The translations under genes and the position numbers were made by a program. The notes beneath the pieces were generated by a model. That model worked only from the letters and a program-made list of their open reading frames with translations, was not told where the DNA came from and ran no database searches. From Sanguinoderma infundibulare (lineage: Eukaryota > Basidiomycota > Agaricomycetes > Polyporales > Polyporaceae): a stretch of DNA of 64,000 nt. This document shows positions 31,400 to 43,023 of the stretch, in pieces. The stretch spans positions 682,001-746,000 of the forward strand of contig JAVLRN010000013.1 of assembly GCA_032821775.1 (NCBI GenBank), written 5' to 3'. Within the stretch, counting starts at the first letter, position 1; each line of letters starts with the position of its first letter.

Positions 31400-34300
31400 G
31401 CGCGCGTACACCAAAACTGATTTCCGAGTTAACAGGTCCCAACCGCTGGCATGCGGAGTTTCGGGGATGAACACAAGAAGCTGTCCCGCGTCGCCGCACT
31501 TCTCCCGGACGACTCCCGCAAGACCCGTGAAGTCTCCCGGCCGGAACATTTAAAATCGTCCCGGCTGGGAGAGACGTGTCTCGCCTCGAGCGATCAAAGC
31601 GGCTTGGACGCCTATGCAGCGCGATGGACAGAGACGAGGGAACGGGTGACAATGTGGGCGACGGACATGCGTGCACTGCGGTTCGTGAGGGGGCTGGCAG
31701 GAACCGCGAGACTCGGGCCGGAGAGGGAAATCCACGAGTACAGCCGGGGGGTGACGGAGAAGGCAGGGGACAGAGAAACGAGCGGGAGCGTCGTCTGCGC
31801 GCTCGGGGCAGGGGGAGTCGAGGGACGCACGGGAGTGGACGGGTGAGAAGCATGCACAAGGATTGGAGGCTCGGGGGCGGTAGGGCGCGATTTGTCCTGC
31901 CGCCAATCAATGTAGGTTGGGACGCGATCGCGCACGACAGGACGCGTCTTGTCTTCGGTCCCGCGCTGCTCCTGGGCGCGTGCGGGATTCGCCCTGTCCA
32001 AGAGCGAAAGCGTAGCCAACGCGATCCTCAGCTGGGAGGCCATGCTCCTCGTCGAGGGCGTGCATCATCCTCATCCTCGAGTCTAGATCCTGCATGGTGA
32101 CTCTGATCGCCCTGTCGACCTGGCTGTCGAGCTCCTCGACGACCCCCGTGGGGTATCTCTCCCGGATGACTTCAGAACGTGCACATCAAGCCTTCCAGCC
32201 CCGCGACGGTCACTCCCTGCACGGGGCATGGGAATCCCATTCTCAGGACCGGGAGACTTGATGTGTCTGTCTGAGGTCGTCCGGGAGCATTGTGTTTCGC
32301 TGTGCAATGCACTCGGAAGCGCGTCAACCTAGAAATTCCACTCGGATGCGAGGCTCACACACGCATGCAGCTCGGGGAAGCTCTGGACCACCGCCCCGAT
32401 CCTCCAGCGCAACTGCGTCTTCCCCGACATCAAACGCCAGCTGCGAAGACAATCGCGGTCACGGAGCAGGCCATCAAGGAGCTCCCGCACGCGGCGCTGA
32501 AGATGGCCGCGCTGCGAGAAGACCAATGCTGCGACCCGCGGCGAGGACACAGGACACAGTATATACTCATGTCTTTCGCAAGAAATACAATAATGCATGG
32601 GGATTCGATTGAAACGAGAATGCACAGAGCTCAAATGAGCAAAATCGAAGAGGGAGTGGGAAACGAAACACGAACTGGATACTCACGGGTGTAGACTTGC
32701 AGCTTGTAGTGCATCTTGAAAATGGACCGGTAGGCGTAGCCAGCAGTGCAGCGATGGTGAAAAGGCATGGAGGAGAGGGGGCGAGCCAAGGGGGAGAGCC
32801 AGGGGAAGGATGGGTAGTGAGGAGAGAGCAGAGAGGGATCGTTGGCGTGTGCTGTCAATAATCTGCCTACGCAAGCACAAACTATCACACCATGCTCGGA
32901 TCATGACATGTACCGTTCCACGTATGGCCTGGGTCGCGAACCCCAGTGCAATTGATTTATTTAGGCCTCTCATACCATCCGAGCAAGCGACAACCGCGGA
33001 CAGCGGCCCAGCAGTGCCCAGTCCGACAGTCTCCCATTCAACAAATGATCCAGAGCATCGGGCCCGCCCACACCATCAATCATACACAACAGTAAACGTC
33101 ACTCACCCCGCTGTTCCGCCCGTGTCCAATTTCGCTTACTGGTCTGTGTTCCGGGCGTGGCATCCGAGTCCGTCGCATCGGTAACTTCGCCCTGATCTCC
33201 CGGGCACGATCTTGATGTCATATTGCGCCGGGACGCTGTTCGCGGGGGCCGAGAAGTTCGGCAAGGGTCTAAGGAGTGTCGTATGACACTGCACCAAGCC
33301 CTCGAACATTCCTAGTCGGCCGTCCTGTCGCCGTGCAATTGTTAGCCCATCGCGAATGTTCCCCTTCGGTGACGACTTCTTCCCGGCAACGGCCTTTAGC
33401 GAGGTGACAACCATTATCGGCATCCCCATCGTACTCGCCAGGGACTCGTGTCTATTGAAGGCCCTCAATACAGCGCAGATGATTGAGGTTGTAGAATTGA
33501 CGGTTACCTCCAGCCACTCCGAGAGCTCAAAGTACAGCACGGAGCGGTCAGACACGTCCGTGAGGGAATCGTTGCGCAGGAGGTGGCTGCTGACAAAGTT
33601 GAACCGCCGGCGGAGGTGAGCGAGCGTGACCGGATGGGGGAGAAAGTCGCTGTGAAAGTGCATGGTACCTTCTCGCCGGCGGCCTTGAAACCGCGATCAA
33701 ATCGCGCATTTCCCCACTGCACCCACCGGCAGCCGAAGCCCTCGCGATTGTCGCGGCCAGTGTCGAGGAGCGTACGACGCTCGGTTTCATTGCGCGCGGA
33801 GCCCTGCAGGGAGAGACAGAGCGGATGTCAGTGGTTTGCCCGCCCGACGAAAAACATTCGCGCCCACTCGTACCGCATCGTTTCGACAAATAATCGCGCG
33901 CGCTCGACTCGGCTGACTCGTCCGAGGTCACCTCGGGCACTGAACAGCCGTACGAGATCAAATTCCAGGAATCGAGAAATTACGTCCGGAGCGGCAGAGA
34001 GGCGACCGCGCATTCCGAGCGTATTTCCAAATCGCGTCAACGAGTAGGCGAACGCTCTGGGATGATGCTGCGGTGCCCAGAAATCATCGCATAATGATTC
34101 GAGGGCGGGCGGAGAACCGCGAGAGGCGGAAAGGGTTGTCATTGATCGTCTTTGCGCGCCCGCCCGAGCCAAGCTCCCGGATGATCCTGCGCCGCCATTC
34201 TGTCACCGCGGTAACGTTCGTGCGTCGTTGGAGGGTCTCTTCTTCTGCCTGGATGGGCGGGTTGGATGAGGGTTTGAATCGGTAAGACGAGGAGACGCAC

Positions 34301-34872
34301 CCTGAGATTCTCGGATCCACGCCAGGACGCCCTAATGCATCATTCAGAGTTGCAACATCCGTCGTGTCCACCTACTATTTGTTGCACGATCTCTGTAGGG
34401 TTTGAAAAGTCACGTTAAACAGCCAAGATGACCGCCGAGGGCGGAGGACGGGCGGGAGAGCAGATGCGCCACCCGGGCCCGCCCACCGACGAAAACCGCC
34501 AAGACACAATTTTCAAAAAGTCGTCCCGGGACACTACAAACGCTTCAAACGCGTCGTACAAGATCCCCCGAGCCTGTGGAAACAGTCCGCTCGGCCATCC
34601 GACAAGAGCTGAGGGCGGGAGAGGGCGTACATTCTCGACCGCCATGGAATCGCGACCAAAACACGATTTTACGAACCTTTTCGAATCGCCGTGTAAACTG
34701 CATCGCAAGTCAAGAAACGTGTTCGAGTCGATAATAGACTTGATTTCTAAGCGAATAGAGACATACAACGTAAGTTACGACAAAAATTGGGGGTCCCGAC
34801 CTTCAATATTCCACCTCTCCCGCTCCGAAATGGTCGTATCCACGCCGAATCACGCATTCTAGCTTCGCGAAC
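31400..34872. other. Unit segment without confident gene (U3)
   Basis: Counterpart of 8158-11630, with private substitutions around 32.8-33.3 kb (for example CAGCGGCCCAGCAGTG). No confident gene. Confidence 0.5.
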
Positions 34873-34960
34873 ATTGCTCGATGCCGCGACAATCGACGCC
34901 CGGCACATCCGAGGCAGAATCCAAAAAGTTGAAAATCGTCGTACTGGAGTCCGCCTCCTT

Positions 34961-35533
34961 GGGCAGCAAACTCGAAACAGCTTCGACGGCCGCGCCGACG
35001 AGTGCAGATGGTGCGGACGTGTTCCGGAATCCTCGAAAGCCAGTTCAGAACACGTGAATAGTCGGCGTTCGGGAGATATGACACGTTTTCTGGGGGCGGC
35101 GGCCGAGCTTCCGCCGCGACCGAGGCCAGAACTCGTCCCCGCCACGCCGACGGTTGGATGGCGTTCGTAGAGGACGTAAGCCGTTCTGTGATCGCCGTTT
35201 GACGGCGAGGCGATGGTCCGATTGGGGCGCAATTGCGAAATTTGTTGGGTAAGGCGAGCCACGCGCCCTTGGGCAGCATGTTCGAAACAGCTTGTACGGC
35301 CGCCACGACGAATGCTGACGGTGGGGAGGAGTCCCTGGATTCCAGAATACCTGTTCGACACGCGTGGATGGGCGGCGTTCGGGTGATACGATGCGTTTTC
35401 TTGGGGCTGCGGCCAAGCGTCCCCAGCGACCGAGGCCAGAACTCATCCCCGCCACGCCGACGGTTGGATGGCGTTCGTGGAGGACGTAGGCCGTTCTGTG
35501 ATCGCCGTTTGACGGCAAGGCGATGGTCCGATT
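34961..35533. repeat. Imperfect 310-bp direct duplication (U3)
   Basis: Copy of the nested duplication described at 121-693, upstream of the RRM scrap at 35531. Confidence 0.85.
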
Positions 35534-35596
35534 GAGGACGAGAGTCGTGGCTTCGGTTTCGTCAACTTCGAGAACCATGACGAGGTTCGGCGAGGG
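35531..35596 (+). pseudogene. RRM RNP1 fragment (U3)
   Basis: Copy of the scrap at 691-756, with the same downstream variant as U2. Confidence 0.5.
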
Positions 35597-35996
35597 CGAG
35601 CGAGCGACAGAGCTGGCCTACCGGCGGCCACGTCCGTGCGTGTTCCGATCTGCAATATTCACGGTGGTCAGGGGCGAGAGTAAGCGTGTGTTTGGGATAG
35701 GCGGGACTCGGGAGAGCTGGGAGATGGAGCGCTCGCTTGCGGGAGGCGAGACGGGACGCCAGGGACGCGAGCGCAATGACGGCCGGGCCTCGGAAACAGA
35801 CCTGACAGATGGCACGACGGCGAGGGCGAGTCCGCGGTCTGCGCACGGACTCTGATGGAGGGTATAAAGCCTGTAAAGAAAGGGGGAGGACGGCATGAGT
35901 GTCGTGCATTGCCCCCCCGCGATCTGCGTCCTATGCGTCCTCACCTCGCCTTCGTTGACCGTGTACGTACTCACGTCGCATGGATTCTCCACGTTA

Positions 35997-36707
35997 CTAA
36001 CTGTGTGTGTGTCCTCCACATGCTCTTCTCGCCGCGGCGTCGTCGTCCTGGGTCGGCGGCGGGATGTAGGGGTTGACGTTGTGTCTGGGTCGGGCAGGAG
36101 GTTGATTGAGAGCTCGGGGGAGCTGAGTGCAGGCATCGGTGGACGGCTTGCCCCGTCGAATGGGGGATGGACGCCGCTGGGCGTCGAGGGTATCAGAGGG
36201 AGAATTCGCGGAAGGTGGCCGGCCGTGGTGTTTTCGACAATGTTCGAGGTCGGCTTGGAGGTCCTTCGCCTTTGCCTCGAGCGCACGGATGTAGTTTTCG
36301 AGGGGCTCGAAGTGCTGCTGGGTACGCGCCTTTTTGGCCGTCTCCTGCGTGAGCCGCGGTGAGGTCGAGTGTGTGAGGGCGGGGTGCGTGCTGGGGCCTG
36401 GGGACGATGACTGGCTGTGGAGACGAGGACAGAGAAAGTCTGGTGGAATATCAGACTCGAACGGGCGCGCATGTTCGGGGGACGAGCGAGCAACGGTAGC
36501 AAAGAGAGGTGCAAGGCCGGGGGAAGGATCGGGAAAAGGGATTGGAGCGGGGAATGTTTGGAGATGCGGAGAGGCCGCTTGGGAAGGCACGGTGCGGAGC
36601 GAGACGAAGAGGCGAGAGGAGCGGAAACCTGCTTGGAATGTCGCATTGGATGGCCTCGGTTCGGTTCCTGTCAAACAAGCGGAGAACCGGCGATAGCTAC
36701 CGTTCAA
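35997..36707 (-). CDS. Unidentified coiled-coil-like open frame (U3)
   Basis: Copy of the frame at 1157-1867; same two substitutions as U2. Confidence 0.3.
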   Translation of the reverse strand: MNGSYRRFSACLTGTEPRPSNATFQAGFRSSRLFVSLRTVPSQAASPHLQTFPAPIPFPDPSPGLAPLFATVARSSPEHARPFESDIPPDFLCPRLHSQSSSPGPSTHPALTHSTSPRLTQETAKKARTQQHFEPLENYIRALEAKAKDLQADLEHCRKHHGRPPSANSPSDTLDAQRRPSPIRRGKPSTDACTQLPRALNQPPARPRHNVNPYIPPPTQDDDAAARRACGGHTHS

Positions 36708-36848
36708 GGAGAGCTGGTTGGTGAGGCGCTAAGTAAGAGCTCAAGCGCCAGAGGCATCGCAACGGGATTTGCCGGCAGAACGGAACGCGCGTCGTGACTT
36801 GTCCGAGTGGCACTTGAAGTTGACCGCGCACTTGTAGCGGCAGCATCA

Positions 36849-38776
36849 ATGTTCTTGACTAGGTTTACTTTACTGAAACCCCGGCAAGATGTAGATATGG
36901 TCCACAAAATACACTCTCTGCTCGGTACATCCAGCGTAAGTCAGGCTCGTGGCAACCAAAAGTGCTACGCACGCTGACGACATCATTTTCAGATCATGCA
37001 TATCAGGGCTCTAGAATACCCCTTGTTTTCGCATTTGACATAGTAGGAGCAATGGAGGTTCAAGTGTCTCATAGCACTTACGGCGGTGTACACAGGACGG
37101 TGTCCTACTCCGAGGACCGCATACAATTCCTGCCGCAAGACGGGCACTAGAAATACTCAACGGTGCCAACCCCATGCGCGTGTACGTCAATTTTCGTCTG
37201 GCAAATGAGTAAAGTTCTCACAGCTGCGTAAGGAAGATACCCTTCATCCTCGTGGGGTCCACTTCCATGTAACTCCAGAGTCACTCAACGCTCACCTCGT
37301 TTGCAATAGTTGACAAATGGCGGTGGCGTCAGCGAGGAAGCCCGACGACACAAGCTGAGCTCTCAACTCGGGGTAGAGGTATGCACGCGGAGAGTCTTCG
37401 GAGACTACATCGTTAGACAACAGTTCCTTTGCAGATTCACAGCAACCAAATCGAGCAAGCTCATACTATTCTCAAGTCGGTCGTGCACAAGTACGTCAAC
37501 AAACCTGTGCTGGTCCTTGGCGGCCGTAATGACGTCGTTCGCAAGGTCGCTGAAGGGTATGGTATATCACGGATATCAGGCGCTCCTACGCTCATGGCCT
37601 TTATTTTCCTCTGCAGCTATGGATTTAAACACGCCTACACGACGCTCGACGTCCTCGCGTGGAAACCCGAGTAAGTGATCATCTCTCACGGCGGGCACAG
37701 TCCGATTCGCTGCCCAGGAAAATGCTTGTAAAAACATTCCGCAGGGTTTGCCTTGGGCAACCTTTTCACCAGCATTTTCCCGTTCTGCGAATCGGGACCT
37801 GCCTGTCGCGTCTGGCGCGTGTGCTTCGTCTTACTTTACCGGTGCCAGAGTTTGGCCGTTCCACGACCTGACACCCGAAGAACGTGCTTCCGCGCAGGTG
37901 AGAACATTTCCATGTCATGTGGTATTGTTCATCCCCATGCCATCCTCCACAGCCGGCCGACTTCTCAAACATACCCATCTCGGCGATCTTCGTCTTCCAC
38001 GACCCCCGCAACTGGTCGCTCGACATTCAAATTATTCTTGACGTGGTCCGCTCTCGCGGCATAATCGGTGGGCCATACCTCGATGCACCCAGTGGGGGCC
38101 TTGGGTCGGTCGAATTGGTGTTTTGCAACCCCGACCTGCTGTGGAAGTCGGACTTCCCACAGCCGCGCCTCGGACAGGGCGCGTTCCGCGAAGCTTTCCA
38201 GGCCGTGCATCAGGTGCGTATTCCAAGATTTGGGCAATAGACTGCATGCGAACGCTTGGAACAGGCCGTGGTCGGGACACAGTACCCGTGCGTGCAGTAC
38301 GGGAAGCCGTCGAAGGCCACGTATGCGTTCGCAGAACAGGTTCTCAAAGACCGTCTCGACGAGCTCAATCGCAGTGGCGGGCGGGTAGAGAAGATGCCCC
38401 GCGTGTAAGTGCCGGTGTCTTTACCATTACCGCGATGCTGACGACGTGTGTTCCGATGCCAGCTATATGATAGGAGGTACGTGCGTGCCGCTGGTTGGTG
38501 GGGCATATATGCTGATGGCAATCGCCTCAGACAATCCAGAATCAGGTGCGGTCGCGACGTTTTAAGTTGTATTTGCGTTCTAAGTGAATGAATGCCTTCG
38601 CAGACATCGCGGGTGCGAACACCGCAGGGTGGCCTTCGGTACTTGTCAAGACAGGCGTGTACGACTCCGCACGTGGGCCTCCCACGCACCAGCCGACTTT
38701 CATCGCGGAAGACGTAGAGGAGGCAGTGAGATGGGCAATCGAGAGGGAGATGGGGAGAAGGCAGCATTCAGCGTAG
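36849..38776 (+). pseudogene. HDHD5/CECR5-like HAD hydrolase, exon-1 frameshift (U3)
   Basis: Carries the same 1-nt deletion as U2 (AAA at 36876-36878) and the same NQIEQAH variant. The acceptor before the LTNGGG exon is intact (37308-37309). All downstream exons, including the 14-nt and 15-nt micro-exons that build motif IV, are unchanged. It shares its lesion with U2 but not with U0 and U1, so the two lesions arose on different array lineages. Confidence 0.8.
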
Positions 38777-39253
38777 ATGCTGTGCCATCGAGGTAGAGCC
38801 CCTTCAGTGCGATGTTTTACGGCTTGGACTGATTTTTTGCTAACCTTGTATCAACGTCTTGAAAGTCTCCCAGAAGCTATGTATGTAGAAGAGTCCCATT
38901 TCGCTCGTGCCGACCCTCGTCCGGTGACTTGATGGCGGTATGTCTGAGACATTATCACCGATGCGTCCATCCTGACGAGCACCCACACATTCAGTCCTTG
39001 GCATCTACTTGTTCATTCAAAATTCACAGCACGCCTTGGCTTTTCTCGGTGGAATTATTGACATATTGCTTTCTTGTTCGTTCCCTCAGGCAAGGTGAGG
39101 CTGCTTCCAGCGACTCGGCGCCCGATGGTGAAACGCGACTGGATTTTAAGGGTTTCCATTCCCCACCCCCACGGCTCTATTCGACCTGCATTCTGGATGC
39201 CGTGACGTGGTTCGTTTTCGTCAATCGCGCAATGCGGATGCTATGAGCTCGTT

Positions 39254-39259
39254 TATAAA
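39254..39259 (+). promoter_or_regulatory. TATA box of O-methyltransferase (U3)
   Basis: TATAAA 87 bp upstream of the ATG at 39341. Confidence 0.5.
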
Positions 39260-39340
39260 TCGCAGGACTACTGATCATAGAGAGAAAAACTTGACAGACG
39301 CCATCACAGCCATCCTTCCCCCCATCGCCCAGTCGCCGAG

Positions 39341-41274
39341 ATGCCTACTAACGGTTTCCACGAAAGCCCCCTGTTCTCTCTTCTTTCTGTACTGACGACG
39401 TCCATCCATACCATCGAAGGTGAGCTCAGGGCCGCCAACTTGCCTCCCTTCACTTTGGACCCGAAGTGGCACCCTCTCGACTCGCTCGACGGCGTCCCGC
39501 CCCCGAGGCTCCACGAAGCCCGAAGAGTCGCCATGGCCGCGGCCAACATGATCAAAGCGCTCGTTCAGGACGTCGGGACGGCGATGATGGTCAGTACTGC
39601 TCAAGTTTGTACAGGTCGAATCCGAATGCATTGACGTGGAACGCAGGACATGTCCGTCAAGGCACTCGATCAGACGGCGTACATGCTGACTGCGGACATC
39701 GACCTCTTGGATGTGTTCAAGACGGAGGAAGAGAAGATCAACGGCCTTCATGTCAACGAGATGGTTGCGCGTCTTCCGAAGGGCAAGAAGGTCGACGCGC
39801 AAAAGCTGGGCCGCTCGTTGCGCCTGCTCAGCACCGAGCACTGGTAAGCATGTTGTTCGTGTGTGATACCATTACCCGTGTGACCGTGCCGATCAGGTGG
39901 ATCGAGAAGTCCAAGGACGTCTTCGCGCCGCTCCGCTGGGCACTCCTCAATACTCCCGGCACGCCGTCTCACGCCTGGGCGGACTCTTCGTCAAACGCTG
40001 CGCTCATCGGGAGCACCGCGTTCGTCGCGCAAATGACGGACCCCACTCGGATCCCGCTGGACAACATCGAGGCGGCGCCGATCGTCCGCGGTCTCCACAT
40101 GATGGGCAACACGCACATCAAGAACTTCTGGACGTGGCTCGCACAGGATCCCGACAGGCTCGGCGGGTTCGCGCGGAGCATGGAAGGACTCGGTCAGTGC
40201 ACACGTTCACATTCGGCGTCGCACGCGTTCATTTCCCGGACATTCATGTTTGTCGTCAGGCTATATCAACCTGCCGTCGCTGAAAGCCGACTACCCTTGG
40301 GAATCCCTCCCGCCCAATACGACCTTCGTTGACGTGGGCGCTGGCCAGGGGACCGTGTCCCTGCACATCCTCAGGATGCTTTACAAGACGAACCCGACGC
40401 TCAAGGTCGTCCTGCAGGATCGTCCCCAGCATCTCCAGGAGGGCGAGAAGTACTGGGCGCAGCACCTCCCGGACGCGATCAGGGAGGAGAGGGTCGAGTT
40501 CGAGCCCCACGACTTCTTCCAGAACAACCCGAGGACAGGCCCCAACACTCTCTATTGGTTCCGGTTTATCATGCACGACTGGACGGATAGGTAAGGTTTA
40601 GTCCTGCCCGCATCCTGTTTTGTCTAATTGACCTTGTTCATGTAGCTATTGCATCAAGATCCTCCGGGCTGTGCGTGCGGTGTGCCATCCCAGCTCTCGA
40701 AGTGAGTGATGGAATCGTTGTTCGGCTTTGGCGCTCTCGACGTCTACCTCACCACGACGTCTGCAGTTCTTATTTGCGACTGTGTTGTGCCGGAGGCGCC
40801 TTCTGCCGAGTCGACGACAAACGGTGTCAAGGTTTCGTTTGAGGACACTCTGATGTCGATAGACAACGAAGCCGTACGTCGTATTCAGTTGATTTGGCAA
40901 CGTGTCCCTGAGGGTTTCTTGTTCAACGCCGTAGCCCTACGCACCGATAGAGGCGCCATACCCCCTTCCCAAGAACTTTGGCTTTGCCACGAAAGCTACC
41001 TACCGCACGGACATGGTAAACGAATGCTCTACTTTCCAGGCCGCGATTGCCAATTCTCACTTCATCCGAAACAGCTCATGTACAACTCGCTGAACGCTCT
41101 CGAGCGCACGACGAGCAATTTCGAGAAGATCGTCACCGAGTCGGGATTCAATATTTCCCGCGTCTACACCACCCGTGGCGCGTCCAGCAGTGCGTAGTTT
41201 ATTGATGGCTGGCATTGGCATGTACTCTTCTTGCTCACGAACATTTTGCAGTCATCGAGGCGATTCCAAACTAA
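39341..41274 (+). CDS. COMT-like O-methyltransferase (U3)
   Basis: Intact copy with the U2-type residues (LHVNEM, SLHILRML, IIEAIPN). No difference from U2 was seen in the translated frames compared. It follows the frameshifted HAD copy, and is followed by the unit junction at about 41341. Confidence 0.9.
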
Positions 41275-41437
41275 CGCACTGGGCATCGACTGTCGTCAAT
41301 CTCTTCAACACGGGAGATGTCGAGTACGTGGGGAACGATTTCCGCGAGCAGAGCGTCTGTACATAAGCGGATCAATATATTTGTTTCGCGGCTGAGCATC
41401 TGCGCTGAAATCTCCCGGATCGATCGTTTGCCTTAGT

Positions 41438-41552
41438 ACTCTCACAGGTGGCAGTATGGGAGATGGACTCTCACAGGGGGCTGTATTGGAGATAGACTTT
41501 CAGAGGGGACTGTATTGGCGACGCAATACTCTCAGAGGGAGGTGGTTTTGAG
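41438..41552. repeat. Minisatellite, about 30-bp unit (U4, expanded)
   Basis: About four copies, as in U3. Confidence 0.7.
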
Positions 41553-41725
41553 CAGCGGGACTTGCGGGAATTCATGGAGACCTTAGGGGCATTAGAATAG
41601 AGCAAAGGATACTATAAAGACATACACAAGACAAATACACAAGTACAGTGCACGAGCTACGTCCAAACCGAAACAAACGAGCCCGCCGCGGACCCAAAAC
41701 CACGTCCAAGTTCACGGGCGCCTAT

Positions 41726-42282
41726 CTACACGTACAAGCGAGAGCTGACACAGCTCTCCTTCCACCGCCACCACCACCTCCGCGCGACCACATCTCTCGC
41801 CACCGCCGCTATTTTCTTGTCGAATGTGACTCTGTGGGCTGCGGAGAGGTCAGGACTTGCACTGGACTTGACTTGAGACTCACTGGGCTGGCCTGCTTCC
41901 ACCCCGACACGCGCCCGGATCGCCCAGAAGGGATAACTCTCGCCGGTACCCTTGTGGCGGTACAAGCCCGAGAAGACGGTCTTGCCAGAGAGGAAGCACT
42001 CGAACACCTCGTCCTTCCCGTCCGCGCTCACCCACGCGTGCCGCATCTTGAACACGCCCGACGTCGACGACACGCCGTAGCCGTCCTCGAGGTCGATGCT
42101 GCCCGTCACGCCAGCCGTCGCTGTCGCCGTCTCCGTCTCGGGTGCGGACTCGGAGAAGAACGCGCCGGCGGCCTCGCGCGGGATGAAGGCCAGCGCGTCC
42201 TCGAGCGCGAGGTCCTCGAGCGCGAGCTCGAACGGCGCTTCCTCGAGGGGCCCCAGGGAGGCGGGGTCTGGAGGCGGCCGCG
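41726..42282 (-). CDS. Unidentified exon-like frame downstream of SDR relic (U4)
   Basis: Conserved part at 41726-42109. It lacks one codon (LEDGYGVSST instead of LEDGYCGVSST) and has the SGKTVFSG variant. Upstream of about 42.1 kb it matches U1 and U2 rather than U3, including the GGG that restores the long frame. Confidence 0.4.
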
Positions 42283-42285
42283 GCC

Positions 42286-43023
42286 TTTGGGGATGTAGAT
42301 CTGGCTGCTGTTGTTGCGGAAGATGTCGCTCCGGATGTTGCCCGGGTCGACGGCGATACTCACGACGTCTTCCCCAGCCTCGGCCGCGCGCCGCGCGAGG
42401 AGGGCCGAGAGCTGGATCGGCACGAGCTTGCGGCGGGCGGCGGTGTCAGTGAAGGTGGAGAAGTCGAGGCGGCTGTTGACGAGGAAGTTGGCGGCGGACG
42501 AGGTCCAGATGATTCGGGACGGACTGGGGCTTGAATCGGACGTGGGGGTGGGGGTGGGAGAGACGAGGAGGGGGTAGAGAAGGCGGAGGAAGAGATGATG
42601 GCCGTGGACGTTCACGCCGAAGGTCGCGTCGTATGCCTGGGCGGTGAGCTCGTCGAGGGGCGGGTACATGATCCCGGCGTTGAGGTATAGGATGTCGATG
42701 TGGGACTCGCGTCTCCGAGAACAGGCAGGTTGTCAATATTACAGTTGGCGTCGGAAACGGATGACAGACTCAGACTCACCGAGAAAAGTCCTGTGCAGAG
42801 GTTTGGACTGCCGCCAGGTCGTTCAGGTCGAGCTGGAGGAACTCGGCGGTCTTCCCGGTGTCGGTTTTCAGCGCCTGGATCGCTTCTTCGGCCTTTGTCT
42901 GGGAGCGGGTGACGAGGTAGGCCTTGGCGTTCTTTCGGAGGAGAGACTTGATCATCTCAAAGCCGATTCCGGAGGTGCCGCGAAGATGAGAATCGTACCA
43001 AACAGAAGGCTCCCGGCTCCCAT
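42286..43023 (-). pseudogene. Short-chain dehydrogenase relic (U4)
   Basis: The variable codon is CAA here (42803-42805), so exon 1 is open. The Tyr-x-x-x-Lys deletion and N-terminal shift are shared with the other units. The 5-prime half (DELTAQAYDATFGVN) matches U3, while the 3-prime part (DPGNIRSDIFRNNSS and beyond) matches U1 and U2, which is a within-gene switch of type. The variant VSPTPTPTSDSS is private. Confidence 0.75.

Larger units (their letters stand above)
29698..41341 (+). repeat. Tandem array unit U3 (11644 bp)
   Basis: This unit is longer than U1, mainly because the minisatellite near 29.8 kb has extra copies and the SDR 3-prime region has small insertions. Its HAD and O-methyltransferase variants match U2. 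Its SDR codon that is TGA in U1 and U2 is CGA here. Confidence 0.93.
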
